A DNA stretch of 7,414 nt from Bacteroidota bacterium (GCA_023415545.1 JAEZKJ010000129.1:1-7414), one strand, 5' to 3'. Shown: positions 1 to 6,395, numbered from the stretch's first letter. Notes: generated by a model from the sequence alone, not told the origin. Numbers and translations: made by a program.

Positions 1-2
1 CT

Positions 3-71
3 GATATGTTTGCCGAGACTATTAATCGTGTGATGAACAACGAATCAATATCAAGCCAATACATCATCTAA
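3..71 (+). CDS. 3' end of an unidentified gene (partial)
   Basis: Only the last 22 codons lie in the window. Reading in the frame that begins at base 3, the peptide ends ...ETINRVMNNE...SSQYII and stops at TAA (69-71). The other two plus-strand frames are closed by stops within the first 45 bases, and a strong plus-strand terminator follows 58 bases after this stop, which supports a real gene end. The fragment is too short to recognise a family, and no function is proposed. Confidence 0.5.
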   Translation, partial: DMFAETINRVMNNESISSQYII

Positions 72-129
72 TAAGAATAATGAGGAATTCTAAATGACTG
101 TTACTGTCATTTAGCAAACTAATAGAATA

Positions 130-168
130 AAGCTGGGCCAAAAGAAATTTTGACCCAGCTTCTTTTTT
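130..168 (+). terminator. Intrinsic terminator of the upstream gene
   Basis: A 14-bp stem (130-143 paired with 148-161) with one C-A mismatch closes a GAAA tetraloop (144-147). A T-rich run, CTTTTTT (162-168), follows directly. The stem base is AAGCTGGG/CCCAGCTT. This is a textbook Rho-independent terminator for the plus-strand gene ending at 71. Read on the minus strand, the stem is followed only by TTTATTCTATTA, so any termination of readthrough from the pot operon would be weaker. Confidence 0.9.
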
Positions 169-415
169 ATAGTAAATAGGAATAGTATTTTATAAGAAAA
201 AAGCTATATTTTTCGGTATTAATAAATAGAATATGTAACCCTTTTCAGTATAGTTTGAAATAGGTATCTATATTTGTAGGTAATGAAAAAAAGTCTCTAT
301 TTGAATCAATTAAATAGATAAGTTTATAACTTTTAGAGTAAAATTGGATAGGATCTAAGAAACAAACTGTAAACTCTTTCCAGTACACATCAAACTAGAG
401 TTTGGTTTATTAGTT

Positions 416-454
416 TCGCACTGTGAAACAGATAAATCGCACTGTGAAACAGAT
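416..454. repeat. Two 18-base direct repeats, 21-base period
   Basis: The sequence TCGCACTGTGAAACAGAT occurs at 416-433 and, with no mismatch, at 437-454, separated by AAA. The start-to-start distance of 21 bases is about two helical turns. The first copy sits inside a near-palindrome, GTTTCGCACTGTGAAAC (413-429), with one non-Watson-Crick position. An inverted 8-base copy of the left half (CAGTGCGA) lies at 461-468. It could be a tandem protein-binding site, an RNA structure at the 3' end of the pot message, or part of a dispersed repeat family. Function is unknown. Confidence 0.75.
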
Positions 455-469
455 CAACAACAGTGCGAT
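436..469. repeat. 10-bp perfect inverted repeat (hairpin)
   Basis: ATCGCACTGT (436-445) pairs perfectly with ACAGTGCGAT (460-469) around a 14-base loop. It uses the left half of the second direct repeat, so it competes with structures formed by the repeats themselves. Neither strand has a T-run directly after the stem, so it is not a standard terminator. It lies about 90 bases past the potD stop and could stabilise or process the 3' end of the pot transcript. That role is inference. Confidence 0.5.
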
Positions 470-527
470 ATACATTAATCTACGTTATATTATATAAAAT
501 ATATCGTGTATAATCAGATAATATATA

Positions 528-573
528 GCGAGTAAACAATATTTATCTCGAAAAGTTTTATCTACTTACTCGC
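528..573 (-). terminator. Weak stem at the end of potD (possible terminator)
   Basis: GCGAGTAA (528-535) is the exact reverse complement of TTACTCGC (566-573). On the minus strand this gives an 8-bp stem overlapping the last potD codons and its stop, with a long 30-base loop, followed by TATATATTAT rather than a T-run. It is the closest inverted repeat to the operon end, but the large loop and weak tail make it a poor terminator. The operon may instead end further down, near 436-469. Confidence 0.25.
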
Positions 574-1889
574 TTTCTTCTTTGTTTCTTTGAACGTTTA
601 TACTCTTGTATTCTTTTATATACTTGATAAATAAACAGACAAGCAACACTTAATAATATAACTATAACAATGCCTGCACCTAGATTATCACCTTTCACCT
701 TTGACCACATCTCCAATACAGCTTCAGTTCTATTTCCTGAATCACGTATCATAGCACATCTATCTACTACACTTTTATCAGGATATTGAACTTTATCTAT
801 TTGAATATTCTTTGCTTGTGGTCCGAAGAAATAGCTTAAATCCGAATGATAATCAAGCGTTGTATCTATTTTCTCTTCAAGAATCTCATCTGTAGCAATA
901 GAGCTGACATATCCTGAAGCATCCATATTTTTTAAAGCAACATCAGGGCGGCAAAGATAATTTATGAAATAGCTGGCAGCTTTTTTATTGCGAGCATATT
1001 TAGGAATAACCCATCCATCATACCACACATTACTTCCCTCGATTGGCACTTCGTAATCTAAATTAACACCTACTTCTTTAGCCTCCTCAATAGCCCAAAC
1101 AGCATCACCACTCCAGGTCATATTTAACCATGCTTTGTTTTTGGTCATCATCTCTTTACCAAAATCAGCTTCCCAACCTGCAATCGTAGGCTTCATGGCT
1201 TTTAGATATTTTTCAACTGTATCTATAGAGGCTTGTGAATAGTCGTTCATTAGTTGCTCAATGGTGACTTCTCCCCTCTTTAATCTATCACGATTTGCAT
1301 AAATCAAAGCCGTTCCGTATGCATCACGATAGCTCTCTTTCATGAGAAGTTTTTTGTTGAACTTACTGTTCCATAAAGATTGCCAAGTGCTAGCCTCATC
1401 CTTTGTTACATGGTCACTATTATAAAGAATACCTGCTGTTCCCCACATATATCCTACAGCGTAACGTGAAGCTTTATCACCCTTTTGACTTAGTTTATTT
1501 AATTGTTCTACAATAAAAGGCGATTGATTATGAATATAGTTTGGTGTTTTGCCAAATGCAGTATCTATTGGAAGAAGAAGACCTTTTTTAAGCATCCTCT
1601 CTATAATGTATTCCGAAGGACACACTACATCGAAGTCTTCGTGACCACGCTCAATTTTAGTCAGCATGATCTCATTTATATCAAATGTTTGATATATTAT
1701 TTTAATATCTTCTCCGGTCTGCTCTTTATACCATTTAGGAAAATCTTCAAGCACACTTTCATCAATATAATCGGCCCAGTTGTATATTTTAAGTACTTTC
1801 TCTCTAGCGTCACTTGAATTATAACAACTACTTAAAAGAAATGGCATAAAGAGTAATAATGCCAAGTAAACATATTTTTTTATCTTCAT
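558..1889 (-). CDS. potD: Polyamine-binding lipoprotein PotD with extra C-terminal membrane anchor
   Basis: Substrate-binding component of the spermidine/putrescine importer, acting at the periplasmic face. Numbering follows the third of three adjacent ATGs (443 residues), chosen because AGGAGG (1902-1897) lies 7 bases upstream of it. The first ATG (1895) is only 1 base away and would overlap potC as ATGA. Residues 1-22 are a lipoprotein signal with lipobox L19-S-S-C22. PotD-like landmarks follow: YNWADY with W38, PSEY (S92, Y94), WGT (149-151), MTWSGD (W259, D262), WYDGW (W289, D291), GY (Y327) and RPD (314-316). From memory of E. coli PotD, the aromatic and acidic ligand positions W34, Y85, W229, W255, D257 and Y293 match W38, Y94, W259, W289, D291 and Y327; E171 corresponds to D189, and D168 appears to be Ser. 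Unusually, residues 404-422 form a membrane segment, followed by a 19-residue tail with 11 Lys/Arg. Putrescine versus spermidine preference cannot be read. Confidence 0.93.
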   Translation of the reverse strand: MKIKKYVYLALLLFMPFLLSSCYNSSDAREKVLKIYNWADYIDESVLEDFPKWYKEQTGEDIKIIYQTFDINEIMLTKIERGHEDFDVVCPSEYIIERMLKKGLLLPIDTAFGKTPNYIHNQSPFIVEQLNKLSQKGDKASRYAVGYMWGTAGILYNSDHVTKDEASTWQSLWNSKFNKKLLMKESYRDAYGTALIYANRDRLKRGEVTIEQLMNDYSQASIDTVEKYLKAMKPTIAGWEADFGKEMMTKNKAWLNMTWSGDAVWAIEEAKEVGVNLDYEVPIEGSNVWYDGWVIPKYARNKKAASYFINYLCRPDVALKNMDASGYVSSIATDEILEEKIDTTLDYHSDLSYFFGPQAKNIQIDKVQYPDKSVVDRCAMIRDSGNRTEAVLEMWSKVKGDNLGAGIVIVILLSVACLFIYQVYKRIQEYKRSKKQRRKRVSR

Positions 1890-1891
1890 CA

Positions 1892-2683
1892 TCATGCCTC
1901 CTTTTTCTTGCTTGAGCGACGATTAATTATAATTAGTAGAACTAAAACAACAATAAAGATAATAGTTGATAAAGGTCTCAACTCAGGTGTAAGTCCACCT
2001 TTACGAGCGTCCGAATAGATATAAGTAGAGAGTGTCTCCAATCCTTCATTTCCTATGGTAAACACTGTAACAGCGAAATCATCGATAGATAAAGTGAATG
2101 CAAGCATAAAACCTGATATCATACCTGGTAAAATCTCAGGTACAATAACTTTACGAAGAGCCTGCATAGGTGTAGCACCTAAATCAAGAGCAGCCTCGTA
2201 TATATTAGGATTCATCTGCTTAAGTCTTGGCAACACACTAAGCACCACATATGGTGTACAGAAGGTGATATGTGCTAAAACTACTGTAAAATATCCTTGT
2301 GGAATTCCCAAAGAGACAAAAAGAAGGAATAGTGATATACCTATAATGATATCTCCATTTAGAATAGGTATATTGTTGACAAAACTCAACATCTTTCTAG
2401 CTCCAGGTCTCAAATTAAAAGCTCCTATAGCTGTTATAGTACCAAGTATAGTAGATGCTGTTGCAGCAATTATTGCTATAGTGATAGTATTTATCAAAGC
2501 GTTTGTTAACGAATGATGCGTACCTGAAGAAAATAATGATGTGTATAGCTTTGTAGAAAAACCACTCCAGTTACCCAATACCTTAGCTTCAGTAAATGAA
2601 TAAATCATTATTATGAATATTGGCGAATAGAGTAACAATAGTAAAAACCATAAATAACCGTGTGCTAATACTTTTCTTACCAT
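1892..2683 (-). CDS. potC: Polyamine ABC transporter permease PotC
   Basis: Inner-membrane permease that forms the polyamine channel with PotB. At 263 residues it has the usual PotC length. About six hydrophobic segments are visible, near residues 9-30, 62-86, 105-125, 131-153, 187-207 and 239-254. The cytoplasmic EAA loop that docks onto the ATPase is clear: E163-A-A-L-D-L-G169, with the downstream I180-V-P-E-I-L-P-G187. The short C-terminal tail is basic. The ATG at 2683 lies within the end of potB (7-base overlap), and the stop (1892-1894) overlaps or abuts potD, indicating coupled translation. PotC rather than PotB is assigned from its position second in the permease pair, just before potD, and from overall sequence feel (for example the SIDDFAVT segment near residues 199-206). 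Nothing is truncated. Confidence 0.93.
   Translation of the reverse strand: MVRKVLAHGYLWFLLLLLYSPIFIIMIYSFTEAKVLGNWSGFSTKLYTSLFSSGTHHSLTNALINTITIAIIAATASTILGTITAIGAFNLRPGARKMLSFVNNIPILNGDIIIGISLFLLFVSLGIPQGYFTVVLAHITFCTPYVVLSVLPRLKQMNPNIYEAALDLGATPMQALRKVIVPEILPGMISGFMLAFTLSIDDFAVTVFTIGNEGLETLSTYIYSDARKGGLTPELRPLSTIIFIVVLVLLIIINRRSSKKKEA
1897..1902 (-). promoter_or_regulatory. Ribosome binding site deciding the potD start
   Basis: On the minus strand AGGAGG is followed by C and then three consecutive ATG codons. Spacing is 1, 4 and 7 bases to the first, second and third ATG, so the third (first base at 1889) is best placed. A perfect anti-SD match is notable because potA, potB and the oxidoreductase gene in this window show none. 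Confidence 0.7.
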
Positions 2684-3474
2684 AGTCCTCCTCCCTCATT
2701 TGTTTCTTTATCATCTGAAGAAAATAGTGTGGTAGCCCCAATTAAGAAGAGCATGATTAGCGAAAGGGCTGCTCCATAATTCCACATACTATTGTTTATA
2801 TTCTCCTGTATGGTTGTTCCAAAAAGTTTAATATTATTCATCGTTAGCAATTCGGCTATAGCAAAAGTAGATATCGTTGGCATAAAAACCATAAGTATTC
2901 CACTCACAACGCCAGGCATAGAAAGTGGGAAAATTACTTTATAAAATATCTGAAATGGTGTTGCTCCAAGATCTTCGGCTGCCTCGATATAACTAGTATC
3001 AAGTTTCTTTAATGAGTTATAGATAGGATATATCATGAATGGTATGAAATTGTATACCATACCAAAAATCAAAGCCTCTTCACCTAAAGGAATATTTATA
3101 AAATCGAACAATGCTACTGTTGCCAAAGTACGGATAAGTATGTTTACCCACATAGGAAGAATAAACAACATCACAATTGTATCAGCGTACTTTAAATTCA
3201 TCCTTGTTAATATATAAGCAGCAGGATAACCAAAGATTATGCATAATACCGTTGTAACTATAGCTACACCTATAGAGTAAACGAAAGTATTTATCGCCTC
3301 AGGGTGTGTAAAGAATTTAGTAAAATTACCAAAGGTAAAATTCCCTGCATCGTCTATAAAAGCATAGACAACAATCAAGAAAAGTGGCAGTATAACGAAT
3401 ATAGCTGCGAAAATCACATAAGGTATTGTCCAACTCTTACGTGAATCAAATAATTTTCTAAATGTATTGAACAC
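2677..3474 (-). CDS. potB: Polyamine ABC transporter permease PotB
   Basis: Inner-membrane permease partner of PotC, 265 residues. Hydrophobic segments lie near 16-40, 62-90, 98-122, 133-152, 187-209 and 235-251. The EAA loop is intact: E164-A-A-E-D-L-G170, then I181-F-P-L-S-M-P-G188. The start is GTG at 3474: an in-frame TAG lies just two codons upstream, and the first in-frame ATG is not reached until residue 92, after two membrane segments. No Shine-Dalgarno precedes the GTG, and the potA stop is 13 bases away, so initiation probably depends on ribosomes finishing potA. The C-terminal tail after the last membrane segment is hydrophilic and acidic (SSDDKETNE) and ends GGGLW, those last codons being shared with the potC ribosome binding site and start. 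Assignment to PotB rather than another polyamine permease rests on gene order potA-B-C-D and family resemblance. Confidence 0.92.
   Translation of the reverse strand: MFNTFRKLFDSRKSWTIPYVIFAAIFVILPLFLIVVYAFIDDAGNFTFGNFTKFFTHPEAINTFVYSIGVAIVTTVLCIIFGYPAAYILTRMNLKYADTIVMLFILPMWVNILIRTLATVALFDFINIPLGEEALIFGMVYNFIPFMIYPIYNSLKKLDTSYIEAAEDLGATPFQIFYKVIFPLSMPGVVSGILMVFMPTISTFAIAELLTMNNIKLFGTTIQENINNSMWNYGAALSLIMLFLIGATTLFSSDDKETNEGGGLW
2687..2695 (-). promoter_or_regulatory. Ribosome binding site of potC inside the potB 3' end
   Basis: The minus strand reads GGGAGGAGG, then ACT, then the potC ATG at 2683. Depending on which G-rich hexamer pairs, spacing is 3 or 6 bases. The same bases are the codons for the Gly-Gly-Gly near the PotB C-terminus, so this site is under both coding and ribosome-binding constraint. 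Confidence 0.65.
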
Positions 3475-3487
3475 TTTCTATATGGTA

Positions 3488-4894
3488 TTATTTTTTTATA
3501 TCTATAATCCTAATATTCTCAGGCAACACACTTATTCCAACATGATCACCATTATCCCAAACATCGTTAGTATTAACATATACATCTTCTCCCCAGTCAG
3601 AAGCTATAGTAATATGATAATGATTACCTTTATAAAGGATAAATCGTACATCACCTGTTAAAGTTCCATCTTCTTCATTATCATAAAGGATAACGTTATC
3701 AAAGTCAACCTCAACACTTACTTTATCACCTTTAGCATATTTATGTTGTGGTAAGCACTCAAAATCACAACCAAGGAAGTACACATGATTCTCATCAACT
3801 ATTTCAGCTTCGAATGTATTGCAAAGCATCTCCTTTTTCATGATATGTATATCAAAAGGTTTTACTAATAAACCAACTTTTTGTCCAACAGCAAAATGAT
3901 GATAATCCTGAACTATAAATTCGTATCCATTAGCTACTACTACCATCTCATAATGTACACCTTTGAATATGCAAGATGTTACTTCACCAGATATTTGAGC
4001 AGCGTCCGAATCAGCAAAAATATACCAATCTTCAGGACGTACTACAACATCTACAGGAACATTTTCGCCAAAGCCTTCATCTACACATTCAAACTCAACG
4101 CCTGCAAACTCTACTAGCTTATCTTTTAACATTGTTCCATTAAGAATGTTACTCTCACCAATAAAGTCGGCAACAAAAGCATTGCTTGGCTCATTATAGA
4201 TATCAACAGGAGTTCCTATTTGTTGTATCTTACCTTCACTCATTACAACTATAGTATCACTTAAAGTAAGAGCCTCCTCTTGATCATGAGTAACATATAC
4301 AAACGTGATGCCTAGAGACTTGTGCATCTCCTTTAGCTCCATTTGCATATCCTTACGCATCTTCAAATCAAGTGCAGCCAAAGGTTCATCAAGTAGAAGA
4401 ACCTCGGGTTCATTAACAATAGCTCTAGCTATTGCAACACGCTGCTGCTGTCCACCGGAAAGAGAATTTACATCACGATACTCGTAATCTGTCATTCCCA
4501 CCATACGTAAAGCAGCTTTCACCTTCTTTTGAATCTCCTGTTTAGTAACCTTCTTTAGTTTCAAACCAAAAGCAATGTTATCATAAACATTAAGATGAGG
4601 GAAAAGGGCATATTTTTGGAAAACAGTATTAACAGGACGTAAATAAGGAGGAGTTTGACTTATTTCATTACCGGCAATAAGAATCTCTCCTTCAGAGATT
4701 GTCTGAAATCCTGCTATGGAGCGTAACAGCGTAGTTTTACCGCATCCAGATGGACCAAGTATGGTGACGAACTCACCTTTTTTTACGTTAAGATTTATAT
4801 TGTCCAAAGCAATTTTTTCACCAAAATATTTGGACACATTCTTAACCTCGATAATATAGTTCTTTTCTTGCATTTCAAATTGAATAGTTGGCAT
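3488..4894 (-). CDS. potA: Polyamine ABC transporter ATPase PotA with duplicated C-terminal module
   Basis: Cytoplasmic ATPase that powers import through PotB/PotC. All catalytic motifs are present: Walker A GPSGCGKTT (47-55), Q-loop Q93, signature LSGGQQQR (145-152), Walker B VLLLDEP (165-171, with E170), D-loop ALD (174-176) and switch H203. The PotA/MalK-type linker VADFIGESNIL spans 241-251. At 468 residues it is about 90 longer than E. coli PotA (378). The excess is a second copy of the C-terminal OB/TOBE-like regulatory module: roughly 249-352 and 359-464 share V-x-F-x-G-x-x-FEC (261-270 and 371-380), KGxHY (311-315 and 422-426) and a closing G-x-x-VG (337-341 and 449-453). First gene of the operon. 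No Shine-Dalgarno precedes the ATG at 4894; a second in-frame ATG at residue 8 (4873) is a possible alternative and would still leave the whole nucleotide-binding domain. Confidence 0.95.
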   Translation of the reverse strand: MPTIQFEMQEKNYIIEVKNVSKYFGEKIALDNINLNVKKGEFVTILGPSGCGKTTLLRSIAGFQTISEGEILIAGNEISQTPPYLRPVNTVFQKYALFPHLNVYDNIAFGLKLKKVTKQEIQKKVKAALRMVGMTDYEYRDVNSLSGGQQQRVAIARAIVNEPEVLLLDEPLAALDLKMRKDMQMELKEMHKSLGITFVYVTHDQEEALTLSDTIVVMSEGKIQQIGTPVDIYNEPSNAFVADFIGESNILNGTMLKDKLVEFAGVEFECVDEGFGENVPVDVVVRPEDWYIFADSDAAQISGEVTSCIFKGVHYEMVVVANGYEFIVQDYHHFAVGQKVGLLVKPFDIHIMKKEMLCNTFEAEIVDENHVYFLGCDFECLPQHKYAKGDKVSVEVDFDNVILYDNEEDGTLTGDVRFILYKGNHYHITIASDWGEDVYVNTNDVWDNGDHVGISVLPENIRIIDIKK

Positions 4895-5021
4895 GCAAAA
4901 TTAATATTTATAACAAAAAAATCTTTTATTTTTATCTGATAAATCTAGCTAATAATGAAGAAAAATACTGAAGAACGATACTATTATTGTTTTTTTAACT
5001 ATTTTCTTCAACTTCTGTGAA

Positions 5022-5050
5022 CAATTTTACCTATTTAAAGGTTATTACAA
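5022..5050 (-). promoter_or_regulatory. Candidate pot operon promoter
   Basis: On the minus strand TTG (5050-5048), an 18-base spacer and TAAAATTG (5029-5022) resemble the Bacteroidetes TTG / TAnnTTTG promoter, with one mismatch in the -7 element. It would give a leader of about 120 bases before potA. The exact -7 consensus TAATTTTG at 4903-4896 is the only perfect match upstream, but it sits one base from the potA ATG and has no correctly spaced TTG, so I prefer the upstream site, weakly. Confidence 0.3.
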
Positions 5051-5103
5051 TAATTGACTAGACTTTTAAATATTTAACCTAAAACCTAATTCAAATCAAT
5101 AAA

Positions 5104-5135
5104 TTACATAAATATGCATAAAATTATTACATTTG
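5104..5135 (+). promoter_or_regulatory. Candidate promoter of the thiol oxidoreductase gene
   Basis: TACATTTG (5128-5135) matches the Bacteroidetes -7 consensus TAnnTTTG exactly. A partial -33 element, TTA (5104-5106), lies 21 bases upstream. Transcription would begin near 5140-5145, leaving an AT-rich leader of about 45 bases before the ATG at 5187. Confidence 0.5.
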
Positions 5136-5186
5136 TTTAATATTTAATTATAAGTATCTATATTAGCTAATATCAATAAAATCATC

Positions 5187-6299
5187 ATGAAAAAAATATT
5201 ATTATCACTAGCTGCTGGCTGCATAATTATTGCCGGTTGTACGAATTCACAATCTTATAAGATTAACGGAACAGTAGAGGATATTCCTAATGGGGAAACA
5301 GTATATCTTCAAGAGTATGACAATGATCAATTAATTAAACTTGATTCTGCTGTTATTTCCAATGGCAAATTTATATTCAAGGGAAAACAAGACTCTGTTG
5401 TCAACAGATATATTACATATATGAAAGGTGAGAAAAGAATCTTCACAGATTTTTTCCTTGAAAATGGCAATATAAAAGTTGAACTTGGACAATTTAGCAG
5501 GGTAACGGGAACTAAAGATAATGATATTTACCAATCATTTAAAGATAAATTCCTTGCTTTAAACAAAGAGATGAATGATTTATATATTAAGTACCAAACA
5601 GATACTACTCTTACCGAGCCACAAAAAGAGAGTCTTATTAAAGAGATTGAGACTAAAGATAAGCTTGGAATGGATATGGTGTACAACACTATCTTAGATA
5701 ATATAAACAATGAAGTTGGTGTATATCTTCTTCCCGAATTTGCCGGAGCTTTCAATATTAAGCAACAGGAAAAACTAGTAAATGCTGTTCCTGCAAAATA
5801 TATGAATGATAAAAAGATAAAAGCTTTAAAAGAAAAAGTTGATTTAGCTATAAAAACTGCCGTTGGTGAAAAATATATAAACTTCTCAATGGATAATCCT
5901 GAAGGCAAGAAAATATCTTTGTCCGATTTCATTAGCAAAAACAAATATACTTTAATCGACTTTTGGGCAAGTTGGTGTGGTCCTTGTAGAAAAGAAATGC
6001 CAAATGTTGTTGCTGTATACAATGAATTCAAAGATAAAGGATTTGGAATAGTGGGTGTATCTCTTGACGAAAATCTTAATGATTGGAAGAGTGCTATAAC
6101 AGATTTAGGAATGACTTGGCCTCAAATGTCCGACTTAAAAGGATGGAATAGTGAAGGAGCAAAATTATATGGCATTAATTCAATACCTGCAACATTACTA
6201 GTAAATCAGGATGGAATTATTGTAGCAAGAAATTTAAGAGGAGCAGAACTTAAAGATACTCTTGAGAAACTTTATAACAATGAGACTATTGCTCAGTAA
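5187..6299 (+). CDS. TlpA/ResA-like thiol-disulfide oxidoreductase lipoprotein with DUF4369-like domain
   Basis: Membrane-anchored periplasmic thioredoxin-fold protein, 370 residues. Residues 1-18 are a lipoprotein signal ending I-A-G-C18. Residues 23-115 look like the beta-rich DUF4369 domain (pattern YKINGTV...GETVYLQEY, then a segment near 90-100, FLENGNIKVEL). Residues about 115-225 are charged and helical. A thioredoxin/redoxin domain fills 232-365: active site W263-C264-G-P-C267, the preceding TLIDFWAS strand, and the cis-proline loop S332-I-P334-A-T. Everything needed for dithiol chemistry is there. Family members usually reduce or exchange disulfides in exported proteins, for example in cytochrome c maturation, but no partner is encoded beside it apart from the PBP4-like gene. 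The ATG at 5187 is followed by MKK and lacks a Shine-Dalgarno, typical for the phylum. It is divergent from the pot operon and has its own terminator, so it appears monocistronic. Confidence 0.9.
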   Translation: MKKILLSLAAGCIIIAGCTNSQSYKINGTVEDIPNGETVYLQEYDNDQLIKLDSAVISNGKFIFKGKQDSVVNRYITYMKGEKRIFTDFFLENGNIKVELGQFSRVTGTKDNDIYQSFKDKFLALNKEMNDLYIKYQTDTTLTEPQKESLIKEIETKDKLGMDMVYNTILDNINNEVGVYLLPEFAGAFNIKQQEKLVNAVPAKYMNDKKIKALKEKVDLAIKTAVGEKYINFSMDNPEGKKISLSDFISKNKYTLIDFWASWCGPCRKEMPNVVAVYNEFKDKGFGIVGVSLDENLNDWKSAITDLGMTWPQMSDLKGWNSEGAKLYGINSIPATLLVNQDGIIVARNLRGAELKDTLEKLYNNETIAQ

Positions 6300-6323
6300 G
6301 AACTATTAAATGTATTTTGATAT

Positions 6324-6363
6324 AAAGCCTTTATAACAAAAAAAGTTATGAAGGCTTTTTTTT
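6324..6363 (+). terminator. Intrinsic terminator of the oxidoreductase gene
   Basis: AAAGCCTTTATAAC (6324-6337) pairs with GTTATGAAGGCTTT (6345-6358) over 14 bp, with one T-G wobble and a loop of seven A. A run of eight T (6356-6363) begins within the stem end. It lies 24 bases after the stop codon and separates this gene from the PBP4-like gene. Confidence 0.92.
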
Positions 6364-6364
6364 A

Positions 6365-6395
6365 TTGCTTATACAGCTTTATTTTCATATTTTTG
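6365..6395 (+). promoter_or_regulatory. Promoter of the PBP4-like gene
   Basis: TTG (6365-6367), a 20-base spacer and TATTTTTG (6388-6395) match the Bacteroidetes promoter TTG-N19-21-TAnnTTTG at every fixed position. Transcription would start around 6400-6405, leaving about 20 bases before the ATG at 6422. The promoter begins two bases after the preceding terminator, so the two genes are compact but independent units. Confidence 0.65.

Larger units (their letters stand above)
169..557. other. Gene-free spacer between converging transcription units
   Basis: About 390 bases separate the left-hand terminator from the end of the pot operon. I find no credible protein gene, tRNA or rRNA here. The left half (169-360) is plain AT-rich sequence. 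The right half holds the 18-base direct repeats and hairpin listed separately, and a weak stem running into the potD stop. The region lies downstream of genes on both sides, so promoters are not expected. A chance TATATTTG (269-276) precedes only a 12-codon frame and lacks a properly spaced TTG. Confidence 0.6.

Noticed and set aside
90..114. 9-bp hairpin CTAAATGAC/GTCATTTAG just after the first gene
   Set aside because: It has no T-run behind it. The far better terminator at 130-168 follows, so I do not call it a separate feature.
283..321. Tiny plus-strand frame (12 codons) after a TATATTTG box at 269-276
   Set aside because: It has no correctly spaced -33 TTG, no Shine-Dalgarno and too few codons to judge. 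In AT-rich spacer DNA both are expected by chance.
416..454. Possible CRISPR repeats
   Set aside because: There are only two copies of 18 bases with a 3-base gap, no spacers of usual length and no cas genes in the window.
1503..1817. Plus-strand open frame opposite potD
   Set aside because: It lies wholly antisense to the well-supported PotD coding region, and its translation shows no recognisable domain.
2055..2516. Plus-strand open frame opposite potC (153 codons)
   Set aside because: It is antisense to conserved PotC membrane segments and the EAA loop. Its hydrophobic translation reflects the membrane-protein codons on the other strand.
558..2683. PotC-PotD fusion, as known in some bacteria
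   Set aside because: The potC stop TGA (1894-1892) and potD start ATGs are plainly present in different frames, and potD has its own lipoprotein signal. They are separate proteins.
5528..6031. Minus-strand open frame opposite the oxidoreductase gene (167 codons)
   Set aside because: It is the complement of the thioredoxin-domain gene, including the CGPC active site. It shows no promoter or domain of its own.
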